Shown in pieces: positions 36,506-45,521 of a DNA stretch of 64,000 nt. The position numbers and the translations under genes were made by a program. The notes under the pieces are model-generated. The model had not been told where the DNA came from, made no database searches, and saw nothing but the letters and a program-made list of their open reading frames with translations. This stretch comes from Pedobacter nototheniae (GTDB lineage Bacteria; Bacteroidota; Bacteroidia; Sphingobacteriales; Sphingobacteriaceae). Every line of letters begins with the position of its first letter. Position 1 is the stretch's first letter. The stretch lies in the NCBI RefSeq assembly GCF_004335085.1, contig NZ_RQRS01000001.1, positions 248,001 through 312,000 of the forward strand, written 5' to 3'.

Positions 36506-37052
36506 TGTATTCTTTTTGTTCTGGTGTAACAATAAATAATGGTTTTGCCTGATATGCTAATGCTTTAGCTAAAATAATATTTGGAAATTCTTGAATACCT
36601 ATATTGTAAAGATTTACGCTATCATTAAAAAATTCTCTTCTATCGGCAATTTTATCTTCCAATTGAGATACCCTTTTTTGCAACTCCAGAAAATTACTAT
36701 TCGATAATAAAGCGGGATAATTTTCTGAAACGGCAAAAAGTGATTTCATAGCTTTAGAGAATTCCACAGAGTTTTCTATTTTTTCGTCTATTGATTTCGC
36801 ATTTAAAAAATCCGTTCTCAATTTCGTTAAATTAGTAAGTAAGGTTGTTTCATGCTCCATAAATTTACTTGCTACTTTAACCAATTCTGGAATTTCTCCT
36901 GCTCGTTGCATCAAAATTACATCGATGTTCATAAACGCTTTTTCAACATTATTTTTAAGCATTACCAACTTATTGTAAATGCCAATGAAATAGCTAAAGA
37001 AGATTATAATGAGTAAAACTCCAACGATTAGTGCAATATTTTGTGCGCTCAT
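36489..37052 (-). CDS. LemA family protein
   Basis: This 187-aa protein begins with a membrane helix (IALIVGVLLIIIFFSYFIG). The conserved LemA sequence follows: YNKLVMLKNNVEKAFMNIDVILMQRAGEIPELVKVASKF, then SRREFFND-like DRREFFNDSVNLYNIGIQEFP. LemA proteins have a single periplasm-facing helical domain; function is unsettled, with links to membrane stress. It is the third gene of the operon, after the LRR and GIDE-type genes. LemA and GIDE-fold proteins are known to occur together in bacteria. Confidence 0.9.
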   Translation of the reverse strand: MSAQNIALIVGVLLIIIFFSYFIGIYNKLVMLKNNVEKAFMNIDVILMQRAGEIPELVKVASKFMEHETTLLTNLTKLRTDFLNAKSIDEKIENSVEFSKAMKSLFAVSENYPALLSNSNFLELQKRVSQLEDKIADRREFFNDSVNLYNIGIQEFPNIILAKALAYQAKPLFIVTPEQKEYNGIQL

Positions 37053-37057
37053 TTTAT

Positions 37058-38104
37058 TTAATTTAGAATAATGTAAATGATAATTAAAGTTATAAAAAAC
37101 AAAGTAGTTAAAAATGAAGTCAGTAATGGGCTAAATTTATTTCGTAAAGCCACCTCCCGTGGAATAGCAGCCCCAAAAACTTTATGATAGTCATCCTTTT
37201 TAATAATAGTTTCTCCATTGTTTGAATCTGCATAGCCAATTAGGAAGATATAATCATCGTTTTTTAAATAAGTTTCTGAGTAGCGCTTGCTACCACTCTC
37301 GTACTGTCGATCAATTTTGCTGATGTAATATTCAAGCCCTTCACCATCCACATTTACAGTTCCAGTTTCATCTTTTATTTTAAAAGGATTTGTTTTACAT
37401 TCCGAAAAAATCGTTCTCCAGCTGCTTTTCCCATCTTTATCTCTAGTTTCTTGTTCAATGCGCAGCGAATAACCGATACATGATTCCTGAAAATGCGGTG
37501 AGATTAAAGGCTCTATTACAACCAAATCTCCAATTACTTCCACAACTCCCATAGCCACAGCATTCATTTTTGATGTTGGCAAAATAGCCTGAAGTTTATA
37601 GAAATTTGTTTTTCGAGATGGAAAGAATATGGCATCTAAAACAACTAAAACAGGAATAATAATCAGCAATAGAGATAATTTCTCAATGCTGGCTAACCAT
37701 AATCCCAAAGCTATAATTGCAAAAGCAGCCATACCGCCTAAAAATCTTCTTAATCGACTCTTTTTGGGGATATTATATTTAGTGTTAAACTTTTCTTGCT
37801 CTATTTTATCCTTTTTACCTTCCGTTATTCCGGCATAAATCATCCCGATAAAAGCAGAAATAAATACAGTGGCGAATAATATAACTATTGCAAGGAAAGC
37901 ATAACCAGGTTGTTTAATAAAAAGTAAACAAACAAATAATGGGTTAGTTAAAAAGAAAATCCATTTTGGGCGTAGATTAAGATCATAAAGACCCGAAAAT
38001 ATTAAAGTGTGAAAAAGAGCAATGCCACAGCTAAAAGCCATTAAAAAAACCAACATTGGGTAATCTACCTGCTGCTTATTAAAGAAATCAAAAAACTCGT
38101 TCAT
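37058..38104 (-). CDS. Polytopic membrane protein with GIDE/BAM-like domain
   Basis: This 348-aa protein has five or six N-terminal helices (about 15-170) and one C-terminal helix. The soluble region between them (about 175-320) reads NAVAMGVVEVIGDLVVIEPL, then SCIGYSLRIEQETRDKDG, SSWRTIFSECKTNPFKI and DETGTVNVDGEGLEYY. This matches the bacterial GIDE-type fold related to MUL1 E3 ligase: a 'choice' segment, a cysteine and tyrosine strand, then a W-R-T strand. No RING finger is visible. The GIDE assignment comes from pattern and from the adjacent lemA (5 bp downstream). Confidence 0.65.
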   Translation of the reverse strand: MNEFFDFFNKQQVDYPMLVFLMAFSCGIALFHTLIFSGLYDLNLRPKWIFFLTNPLFVCLLFIKQPGYAFLAIVILFATVFISAFIGMIYAGITEGKKDKIEQEKFNTKYNIPKKSRLRRFLGGMAAFAIIALGLWLASIEKLSLLLIIIPVLVVLDAIFFPSRKTNFYKLQAILPTSKMNAVAMGVVEVIGDLVVIEPLISPHFQESCIGYSLRIEQETRDKDGKSSWRTIFSECKTNPFKIKDETGTVNVDGEGLEYYISKIDRQYESGSKRYSETYLKNDDYIFLIGYADSNNGETIIKKDDYHKVFGAAIPREVALRNKFSPLLTSFLTTLFFITLIIIYIILN

Positions 38105-38121
38105 CAGTTAAAGTATTAAAG

Positions 38122-38928
38122 TTAAGAACGAAAAATAAGGTCAACCTCTGGTGAAAACATTTTTCTTATTGCGGCTCTTTGCTGGTCGGATATTGGATTG
38201 TTTGAAAGTTTAATGGTAAATAAATTCTTCATCCTGCTGATCTCAAAAGGCAATTCTGTTAATTGATTATTGCTTAAATCTAAAGATTTTAAGTTTTTAA
38301 AATCCAAAATTTCGTAAGGAAAACTGCTTATATTTTTATTAGATAAGTTTAAAATATATACATCCTCTGGTTTTAACTTTGCTTCTTCAAGGGTTTTAAA
38401 TTCAACCAATTGCGCTTGCATTTTTTTCTGATTTCCTATAAAAAGACCTATAGTTGCTAAAATGAGAACTGCGAGGAAAAATATACATAAAAAAACTGCC
38501 CACATTGGAGCGTCGTCTTTTTCATGCGTAAACATTCTTAAGTAAACGAAATAGGCCATTCCTCCAACTAAAATTAGAAATAAGCCACCAAAAATGATGT
38601 ATAGAATGTAGCGTCCAACTTTCCATAATATTTTATAGTTTTTGCTTTTTGCCACGTAAATAATAGCTGCAATAAGTATAATCCAAAAAATAGCAACAAT
38701 AATCTGAATTTTTAAATTGCCAGTTTCGAAAAATTGAAAGCTAATCATCACTGGAAATAGGATCATAAACCCTATTATTAAACTTACAAAGCCAATAGAG
38801 ATGCATCCAGGGTTTTCTGTTTTGTCTTTTTTTAACCATCTGTAGGCCAAAAAAATGGAAATAATTATAGTTCCAAAAAACAGGTATCCAGCTGGTGTTA
38901 TTGAGTAGAGGAGCGGAGTAAAACTCAT
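38122..38928 (-). CDS. Polytopic membrane protein with C-terminal leucine-rich repeats
   Basis: This 268-aa protein has five or six membrane helices (about 10-175). A short leucine-rich repeat block follows (about 190-260): VYILNLSNKNISSFPYEILD, LKSLDLSNNQLTELPFEIS, LFTIKLSNNPIS. LRR units usually bind proteins; here they would face the cytoplasm or periplasm, depending on topology. It is the first gene of the operon with the GIDE-type protein 17 bp downstream. Such a membrane-LRR fusion next to LemA is unfamiliar to me. Confidence 0.7.
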   Translation of the reverse strand: MSFTPLLYSITPAGYLFFGTIIISIFLAYRWLKKDKTENPGCISIGFVSLIIGFMILFPVMISFQFFETGNLKIQIIVAIFWIILIAAIIYVAKSKNYKILWKVGRYILYIIFGGLFLILVGGMAYFVYLRMFTHEKDDAPMWAVFLCIFFLAVLILATIGLFIGNQKKMQAQLVEFKTLEEAKLKPEDVYILNLSNKNISSFPYEILDFKNLKSLDLSNNQLTELPFEISRMKNLFTIKLSNNPISDQQRAAIRKMFSPEVDLIFRS

Positions 38929-38986
38929 TATTTAATTAAGATTTTTCTATTTCAAAATATTTGGTGAAGTATAAAGATATGATAAC

Positions 38987-39024
38987 AAAAAAAAAGTGAT
39001 GCTGTTTGAGCATCACTTTTTTTT
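38987..39024 (-). terminator. Terminator after asd (bidirectional hairpin)
   Basis: AAAGTGATGCT pairs perfectly with AGCATCACTTT around a GTTTG loop, with A-run and T-run on the outer sides. It serves asd and insulates the LRR-led operon. Confidence 0.9.
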
Positions 39025-39039
39025 ATTAAGAATTATTTG

Positions 39040-40029
39040 TTAAACTAATTCTTTCTGCAATAAATATTCGGCAATTTGAACCGCATTGGTAGCTGCACCT
39101 TTACGCAAATTATCAGCAACAATCCAAAGGTTTAAAGCTTTAGGGTGCGATTCATCTCTGCGGATACGACCAACAAAAACTTCGTCTTTTTCGTGTGCAT
39201 CTTTAGGCATTGGATATTTTAAGTTTGCAACATCATCCACTACGATAATACCAGGTGCTTTTTCTAAAATACTACGTACTTCAGCTAAATCGAAATCATT
39301 TTCAAACTCGATGTTTACAGATTCTGAGTGGCCACCCATTACCGGAATACGAACAGTTGTAGCCGTAACTTTAATGCTATCATCGCTCATAATTTTATTG
39401 GTTTCCTTAACCATTTTCATTTCTTCCTTAGTATAGCCGTTTTCGGTAAAAACATCGATGTGAGGCAATACATTCAAATCAATTTCATATGGATAAGCTT
39501 TAGGTCCATCAATACCTTTACGCTCGTTCATTAATTGCTCAACAGCTTTAACGCCTGTTCCAGTAACAGATTGATACGTAGAAACAATTACACGCTTAAT
39601 TTTATATTTATCGTGTAAAGGCTTTAAAACCACAACCATTTGAATGGTAGAGCAATTTGGATTCGCAATAATTTTATTATCAATAGAAAGTTCGTGTGCA
39701 TTAACTTCAGGAACAATCAATTTAATTGAAGGATCCATACGCCATGCCGATGAATTATCAATTACGGTAGTTCCAGCTTCTTTGAAACGAGGAGCATGCT
39801 CTAAAGAAGTAGAACCTCCAGCAGAGAACAAAGCGATATCTGGTTTCATGCTAATGGCAGTATCCATGCTAACGATTGGGAACTTCTTACCCTTAAAAGT
39901 AATTTCCTTACCAACGCTCTTTTCTGATGCTACGGGAATTAACTCTGTTAAAGGGAAATTTCTTTCCTCCAATACTTTTAACATAACGGTACCAACCAAA
40001 CCGGTTGCACCTACTACTGCTACTTTCAT
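39040..40029 (-). CDS. asd: Aspartate-semialdehyde dehydrogenase
   Basis: Asd reduces aspartyl-phosphate to aspartate semialdehyde for lysine/diaminopimelate, threonine and methionine synthesis. The 329-aa protein has the NADP motif VAVVGATGLVGTVML, SAGGSTSLEHA, and the active site ANPNCSTIQMV with Cys126. The conserved His appears in VRIPVMGGHSESVNIEF. It ends before a strong hairpin. The upstream neighbour is divergent. Confidence 0.96.
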   Translation of the reverse strand: MKVAVVGATGLVGTVMLKVLEERNFPLTELIPVASEKSVGKEITFKGKKFPIVSMDTAISMKPDIALFSAGGSTSLEHAPRFKEAGTTVIDNSSAWRMDPSIKLIVPEVNAHELSIDNKIIANPNCSTIQMVVVLKPLHDKYKIKRVIVSTYQSVTGTGVKAVEQLMNERKGIDGPKAYPYEIDLNVLPHIDVFTENGYTKEEMKMVKETNKIMSDDSIKVTATTVRIPVMGGHSESVNIEFENDFDLAEVRSILEKAPGIIVVDDVANLKYPMPKDAHEKDEVFVGRIRRDESHPKALNLWIVADNLRKGAATNAVQIAEYLLQKELV

Positions 40030-40079
40030 TTTTAAGTTTTAATTTTATATATTAGTAAACATTTGATATAAGTCCAAAT

Positions 40080-42686
40080 ATGCTAAAAAATTTGCTTATA
40101 TCCCTATTATTGCTTTCTAAAATTGCACATTCACAGGTTGCTGATCATTTTGATGATGGTGATTTCTCCCAAAATCCGGTGTGGCTTGGTGATGTAAATT
40201 ATTTTAAAATTAATACTGTCAAGCAGCTGCAGTCTTCGGGACTGCAATTGGCGGCACAAACAATTTCGCTTTCTACAGTAAACCAACAAAGTTTAAATAC
40301 CAGATGGGAGTTTTCTGTACAACTTAATTTTGATCCGTCCAATACTAATTTTACAAGGATTTATCTGAGTTCAGATCAGCAGGATTTAAAAGGTGCATTA
40401 AATGGGTATTTTGTCCAAATTGGCGAAACTGGCAATGCCGATGGTTACCATTTATACCGGCAATCGGGCATTACGATAACCAAAATAATAAGCGGACCAC
40501 CCAAAATAAGAGCAAATGCTGGAGTATTATTAGCAAAAATTAAGGTAACCAGAGATGATGAAGGAAATTGGGCGCTTTATACAGATATAACAGGTGGTAC
40601 TAACTATAGCTTGGAAGGGAATGTTACCGACAAAACCTTTACTACATCTGCTTTTATGGGCGTAATGTGTAAATATGCCACCGCATCAAGGTTTAATCAG
40701 TATATTTTTGATGATTTTGAAGTGAACGATCTCGTACCCGATATTACTGCCCCAACTTTAAAAAATTTAACGGTAATAGATGCTTTAAATTTAGATATTT
40801 CCTTTTCAGAGCCATTAGAAAATTCGTCAGCATTGTTAACGGCTAATTATAGTTTATCAAATTATGGTAGTCCAATTAAAGTTGAAGCTACCACCTTAGC
40901 CAATACTTATCGTTTAACTTTTTCATCAACACTAGAAACCAAAAATTATAGTTTAACGGTAAACAATGTAACTGACAAAAAGGGGAATATGATAGCTGCA
41001 AATAGCAATATTAATTTCTTTTATATAAAGCCTTATGTAGCCAGATATGGTGATGTGGTTATAAACGAAATATTTGCGAACCCGGTTGCTAATGTAACTT
41101 TACCTCAAAAAGAGTTTGTAGAGCTTTGGAATACCACGAATGAATACATTTTAACCAAGGGCTGGAAATATGGCGATCAAAATTCAACATTCACATTTTT
41201 AATAGATACAATAAAGCCAAACGAACATGTTATTTTATGCGCAAAAGCTGATATTTCTTTATTTAAAGTTTATGGAAAAACTATTGGACTTTCGCCTTGG
41301 TCGAGTTTAAATAATAACCATGATATTTTAACCCTCAGAAATGCAGCAGACGAAATAATTAACAAAGTAACGTATTACGATACTTGGTATAAGGATGATG
41401 CGAAAAAGAAGGGTGGTTTTAGTTTGGAATTAATCGACCCAAAGAATGTTTGCACGGGTATTCAAAATTGGATGGCGAGTACTGATGTAACTGGCGGAAC
41501 TCCTGGAAAGCAAAACTCAGTTTATCGTTCTCAAATAAGTACTGAAGTGCCGAAATTGATAAGCGCAAGCATTACTGATAATGTTACTATTTCAATTCAA
41601 TTTTCAAAAGCAGTTGATAGTTTGTCGGCTTCCCAATTAACAAATTATTCGATAAACAATGGTATTGGAAACCCGACAAGTGTTATTGTGGGGTCGCCTT
41701 TATTTAATTCTGCAGTTTTAAAATTTGCACTGCCTTTAACAAGAGGGGTAGAGCATGCTCTGGTTGTAGAAGGAATAACAGATTGTGCAGGTAATTTAAT
41801 TAATGCTCCAACAAATACTGCAAAGCTATTTATTGCAAAGGAGACGGGAATTAATGATTTGTTAATTTCAGAGGTTTTATTTAATCCCAAAGCATCTGGA
41901 GTAGATTTTATAGAAATTTACAATGCTACCGATCATGTTTTAGATTTGAAAGATTTGCAAATAGCCAATGTAGATTTACTTGGAAAACCAGCAAATATAA
42001 AAAAGGTTTCTGCGGTAAATCTCTTAATTCTGCCCAGCGCATATTGGGTGTTGAGTAGCAATTCTGATCAGGTAAGGTCAAATTACTTTAGTGAACATCC
42101 TGATCATTTTACACAGTTAAGTAGTATGCCAGTTTATAATAATGAAAAGGGAACGGTGATTTTGCTGAACAATGATTTAATGATAGATCAATTTAATTAT
42201 GATGCCAAAATGCATATTCCATTATTGCAAAATGTAGATGGCGTATCATTAGAAAGGGTTTCATTTACAAAAGGCGCTAATGAATCAGGGAACTTTAAAT
42301 CAGCTGCAGCCTCCGTTGGTTTTGCTACGCCCGGTTATAAAAACTCTCAGGAAATAAATGGCGAAGAAAGTTATGTGAAACTTTTATCTAAAACCTTTTC
42401 TCCAGATAACGATGGTTTTGAAGATTTACTTCAACTCGATTATCAGCTTTCAGAAAATGCAAACTTGGCAACAATCAATATATTTACAGATAAGGGTATA
42501 TTAGTTAAGAAGTTGCTGAAAAATCAAACAGTAGGAACAAAGGGAAGTATTTTTTGGGATGGTTTGAATGAAAATGCACAACTTTCAGGTATTGGCATTT
42601 ATGTATTAACATTTGATGTTTTTGATTTGAATGGAAATACTAAGCGATATAAAAATACTTTTGTACTGGCTTCAAAATTAAATTAA
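40080..42686 (+). CDS. Secreted multidomain protein with two lamin-tail domains and T9SS-like C-terminus
   Basis: This 868-aa protein has a signal peptide (1-18, ending AHSQ). A beta-sandwich region follows (about 20-215), then an Ig-like domain (220-316), a lamin-tail domain (LTD, about 322-478, opening YGDVVINEIFANPVANV), a second Ig-like domain (488-588) and a second LTD (592-753, opening INDLLISEVLFNP). The C-terminal domain (766-868) starts KTFSPDNDGFEDLLQLDYQL and contains FWDGLNENAQLSGIGIYVL, a FlgD-like or type IX secretion-type C-terminal fold. LTDs in bacteria often sit on surface or secreted nucleases; no nuclease domain is visible here. Likely a surface adhesion or structural protein. 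Confidence 0.75.
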   Translation: MLKNLLISLLLLSKIAHSQVADHFDDGDFSQNPVWLGDVNYFKINTVKQLQSSGLQLAAQTISLSTVNQQSLNTRWEFSVQLNFDPSNTNFTRIYLSSDQQDLKGALNGYFVQIGETGNADGYHLYRQSGITITKIISGPPKIRANAGVLLAKIKVTRDDEGNWALYTDITGGTNYSLEGNVTDKTFTTSAFMGVMCKYATASRFNQYIFDDFEVNDLVPDITAPTLKNLTVIDALNLDISFSEPLENSSALLTANYSLSNYGSPIKVEATTLANTYRLTFSSTLETKNYSLTVNNVTDKKGNMIAANSNINFFYIKPYVARYGDVVINEIFANPVANVTLPQKEFVELWNTTNEYILTKGWKYGDQNSTFTFLIDTIKPNEHVILCAKADISLFKVYGKTIGLSPWSSLNNNHDILTLRNAADEIINKVTYYDTWYKDDAKKKGGFSLELIDPKNVCTGIQNWMASTDVTGGTPGKQNSVYRSQISTEVPKLISASITDNVTISIQFSKAVDSLSASQLTNYSINNGIGNPTSVIVGSPLFNSAVLKFALPLTRGVEHALVVEGITDCAGNLINAPTNTAKLFIAKETGINDLLISEVLFNPKASGVDFIEIYNATDHVLDLKDLQIANVDLLGKPANIKKVSAVNLLILPSAYWVLSSNSDQVRSNYFSEHPDHFTQLSSMPVYNNEKGTVILLNNDLMIDQFNYDAKMHIPLLQNVDGVSLERVSFTKGANESGNFKSAAASVGFATPGYKNSQEINGEESYVKLLSKTFSPDNDGFEDLLQLDYQLSENANLATINIFTDKGILVKKLLKNQTVGTKGSIFWDGLNENAQLSGIGIYVLTFDVFDLNGNTKRYKNTFVLASKLN

Positions 42687-42721
42687 GTCTATATTTTAAA
42701 CATAAAAAAATAAAATTAATT

Positions 42722-43636
42722 ATGGAAAAAAAACATCTATTTCTTGCTCTTACATTATTCTCCCTAAATGGTTTTGCACAAAATACTTTCCCTACTAATG
42801 GTAATGTTGGAATAGGTACTCTAAATCCTCAACATAGTATAGAGGTTACAGGCGAGGGTAAGATAGCAACAACAGTTATTACTAATTCTAATAGTCCTTT
42901 GCCTAATTCAAGTATTTTATCTTCCACTGCTGGTTTTAATAATTTTTTTGGAGTAGATGGACTATGGACTTCCAAATATTTTGGAATAAAAACTGATGGA
43001 ACCTTTGTTACAATGGGAGGAAATGTTGGGATTGGAACATTAAATCCTCAACATGGAATAGAGGTTGCAAGTGATGGCAAAATAGCAGCAACAGTTATTA
43101 CCAGTTCGAATAGCCCTTTGCCTAATTCGAGTGTTATGTTTTCCATTGCTGGTTTTAATAATTTTTTTGGCGTAGATGGATTATGGACTTCAAAATACTT
43201 TGGTCTAAAAACCGATGGAACCTTCGTAACAATGGGAGGCAATGTAGGTATCGGTACCACAACACCAGATTCCAAATTGACTGTTAAAGGAAAAATACAT
43301 GCAGAAGAGATAAAAGTAGATATAAATGTACCTGGACCAGACTACGTATTTGAAGAAAACTATTCACTTTTGCACCTTAGTGAGGTTGAGAATTATATTA
43401 AAATTAATAAACATTTGCCTGAAATACCTTCAGCAAAGAATATGGAAAAGAATGGCATTAATCTTAGTGAAATGAATATGCTATTACTTAAAAAGATAGA
43501 AGAACTAACACTTCATTTAATAGAAAAAGATAAAGAAATTCAGAAGCAAAAAAAACAAATAGGTGCTATCTCTGAACAAATCAACTTATTAACGAAGGAA
43601 TTTGGTAAATTAAGTAAAAACCAAGAGAAGCTTTAA
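42722..43636 (+). CDS. Secreted protein with 73-residue tandem repeats and coiled-coil tail
   Basis: This 304-aa protein has a signal peptide (1-20, ending GFAQ). A 73-residue unit occurs twice, each starting NVGIGTLNPQH at residues 28 and 101; a third, shortened start NVGIGTTTPDSKL is at 174. The repeat resembles the NVGIGT strand of tail-fibre-like and trimeric proteins. The C-terminal part EVENYIKINKHLPEIPSAK, INLSEMNMLLLKKIEELT, and a Lys/Glu coiled coil are typical of a widespread Bacteroidota secreted family (often linked to S74-type fibre tails). It follows the LTD protein after 35 bp, so both may be co-expressed. Confidence 0.75.
   Translation: MEKKHLFLALTLFSLNGFAQNTFPTNGNVGIGTLNPQHSIEVTGEGKIATTVITNSNSPLPNSSILSSTAGFNNFFGVDGLWTSKYFGIKTDGTFVTMGGNVGIGTLNPQHGIEVASDGKIAATVITSSNSPLPNSSVMFSIAGFNNFFGVDGLWTSKYFGLKTDGTFVTMGGNVGIGTTTPDSKLTVKGKIHAEEIKVDINVPGPDYVFEENYSLLHLSEVENYIKINKHLPEIPSAKNMEKNGINLSEMNMLLLKKIEELTLHLIEKDKEIQKQKKQIGAISEQINLLTKEFGKLSKNQEKL
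42803..43240 (+). repeat. Intragenic tandem repeat, two copies of 219 bp
   Basis: Units 42803-43021 and 43022-43240 encode residues 28-100 and 101-173 of the secreted protein with few amino-acid differences (about ten). Several codons differ at silent positions, so the duplication is not brand new. Confidence 0.9.
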
Positions 43637-43702
43637 TTTTCGATAAATTGCTTGATCATAGTCTTCTAATTCCTATTTACTTAGCTAAGTTTCTGAGGGG
43701 AG

Positions 43703-43736
43703 TATCGGATGAGTTTATTTTAAAGCTCATCCGATA
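43703..43736. terminator. Bidirectional hairpin between convergent genes
   Basis: TATCGGATGAG (43703-43713) pairs perfectly with CTCATCCGATA (43726-43736), an 11-bp stem in the 107-bp convergent gap. Confidence 0.8.
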
Positions 43737-43743
43737 ATAAAGG

Positions 43744-44616
43744 TTATATTAAACTCTTTTTAATATAAGTGCAACTAGCTGTAACCGATCCTAATGGGTT
43801 TGGTTTATAATTGGTTTCGTGCTCTACAAAGAAATGTTTCATGCCAGATAATTTTGCATCGGCAAAAATAGTTTTGAAATCGATAGATCCTGTTCCAACT
43901 TCAGCATTAAGTGCTGGATTTGTTTTGTCCATATCCTTAACATGCCACATGGTAAAACGACCTGGGTTTTCTTTAAACAATTTAATTGGATCGTTGCCAG
44001 AACGCACTACCCAATATAAATCCAATTCAAAATCTACCAGATTTTTATCCGTATTTTTTAATAAAATTTCATAGCCTGTAGTATCTCCATGTTTTTCAAA
44101 TTCGAAATTGTGGTTATGATACGCTAATCTTAAACCAGCATCCTTGCACATTTTTCCGGCGATGTTAATTCTTTCGGCTATTTTTTTATAATCTTCAGCG
44201 CTTTTTCTGATATGCTCATCCAACCATGGAATGGTTACATACTCACTTTTTAAAACTTTGGCGGCAGCAATTGCAGCTTTAAGTTCGTCAGTATTTCCAT
44301 CGGCAAGGAAAGAACCTAAACCGTAATGACCACTAACAGCTTTTAAGCCGTTATCATCTAAAATTTTCTTTAACTGAGTTGGTGTTAGGCCCCAGAATTG
44401 ATCTTTAATTGAAAAACCATAAGTTTCTACTTCACCAAAACCTGCTTTTGCTACTTTTTCTAAAGTACCTTTAACATCTTTAGGAAGTTCATCTCTTAAA
44501 GAGTAAAGTTGTAAACCTACTTTCCTTTTCACGGCTGCGAAAGCCAATGAAGGAATTAAGAATGCAGCTGCCGCAGCCATACTGCTATTGATTAAAAAAC
44601 TTCTTCTTGATAACAT
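43744..44616 (-). CDS. Tat/Sec-exported sugar isomerase/epimerase-like TIM barrel (paralogue 1)
   Basis: This 290-aa AP-endonuclease-2-type TIM barrel begins MLSRRSFLINSSMAAAAAFL, a twin-arginine-like signal peptide. KVGLQLYSLRDELPKDVKG follows, then metal-site motifs around YHNHNFEFEKH, VDFELDLYWVVRSGNDP, MWHVKDMDK and FFVEHET. It is closely similar to the protein at 54478-55389. In the keto-sugar pathway such barrels eliminate or epimerise 3-keto-glycosides; that role is inferred from the surrounding DUF1080, GMC and Gfo/Idh/MocA genes. It is the last gene of the cluster, ending before a strong hairpin. Confidence 0.85.
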   Translation of the reverse strand: MLSRRSFLINSSMAAAAAFLIPSLAFAAVKRKVGLQLYSLRDELPKDVKGTLEKVAKAGFGEVETYGFSIKDQFWGLTPTQLKKILDDNGLKAVSGHYGLGSFLADGNTDELKAAIAAAKVLKSEYVTIPWLDEHIRKSAEDYKKIAERINIAGKMCKDAGLRLAYHNHNFEFEKHGDTTGYEILLKNTDKNLVDFELDLYWVVRSGNDPIKLFKENPGRFTMWHVKDMDKTNPALNAEVGTGSIDFKTIFADAKLSGMKHFFVEHETNYKPNPLGSVTASCTYIKKSLI

Positions 44617-44627
44617 ATTTTAAAATA

Positions 44628-45521
44628 TTAAATGTCGCAAATAGATATAGCCTTTTTTAAGGATGCTAACTTATCTACGTTTTTTGGAATAAACTCTTGA
44701 GCAACAAATCCACTAAAGCCCGTTTCGGCGATAGCTTTCATTATTGCAGGATAATATAATTCTTGTGTTTCATCAATTTCATTACGTCCAGGAACACCCG
44801 CGGTGTGGTAATGTGCAATATATTGATGATTATTTTTGATGTTGCTAATTACATTGCCTTCATCAATTTGCATATGATAAATATCATAAAGCAACTTAAA
44901 ATTTTCTGAGCCCAGGCGTTTAGCCAATTCTACACCCCAAGCAGTGGTATCACATTGATAATCTTTATGGTTAACCTTGCTGTTTAAAAGCTCCATAACC
45001 AAAACTACATTGTGTTTTTCTGCCAGTGGCATAAGTTTTTTTAAGCCTTGTACGCAGTTATTCCAACCAATTTCATCGCTTTTTCCACGTTTGTTGCCAC
45101 TAAAACAGATTAGATTTTTATACCCAGCCTCAGCAACCAATGGAATCATGGCTGAATAATTTTTAATTAATGTTTCATGAAATGCTGTATCATTAAAACC
45201 ATCAACTAAATTAATTTCGGCACCATTACACATAGAAGAGGTTAGACCATGTTTTTTAAGTGTTGGCCAATCTTTTGGTCCAACTAAATCGATACCTTTT
45301 AAGCCTAGTTTTTTAGCTTCAACGCAAAGTGTATCCACATCTAAATCACTAAAGCACCATCGGCATACGGAGTGATTTATATTTCCTTTTAGTTTCGCCG
45401 ATGGTTGATTTAAATCTTGTTGATCCATTGCTAATGCAGAAAAGCCTGAAGAAACACCTATGGCAGCGGTACCTGCAAGGATTCCTTTTAATGCTGTTCT
45501 TCTATTTAAATTAGTTCCCAT
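44628..45521 (-). CDS. Exported hydroxypyruvate-isomerase-like TIM barrel
   Basis: This 297-aa protein starts with a Tat-type signal (NRRTALKGILAGTAAIGVS). The AP-endonuclease-2 barrel that follows is close to hydroxypyruvate isomerases: SVCRWCFSDLDVDTLCVEAKKLG, GLKGIDLVGPKDWPTLKKHG, VLVMELLNSKVNHKDYQCD, YDIYHMQIDEGNVI and YHTAGVPGRNEIDETQELYY. The real substrate is probably a keto- or hydroxy-sugar, given the export signal and the cluster. Its ATG overlaps the stop of the MFS gene by one base (TAATG), implying coupled translation. Confidence 0.85.
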   Translation of the reverse strand: MGTNLNRRTALKGILAGTAAIGVSSGFSALAMDQQDLNQPSAKLKGNINHSVCRWCFSDLDVDTLCVEAKKLGLKGIDLVGPKDWPTLKKHGLTSSMCNGAEINLVDGFNDTAFHETLIKNYSAMIPLVAEAGYKNLICFSGNKRGKSDEIGWNNCVQGLKKLMPLAEKHNVVLVMELLNSKVNHKDYQCDTTAWGVELAKRLGSENFKLLYDIYHMQIDEGNVISNIKNNHQYIAHYHTAGVPGRNEIDETQELYYPAIMKAIAETGFSGFVAQEFIPKNVDKLASLKKAISICDI

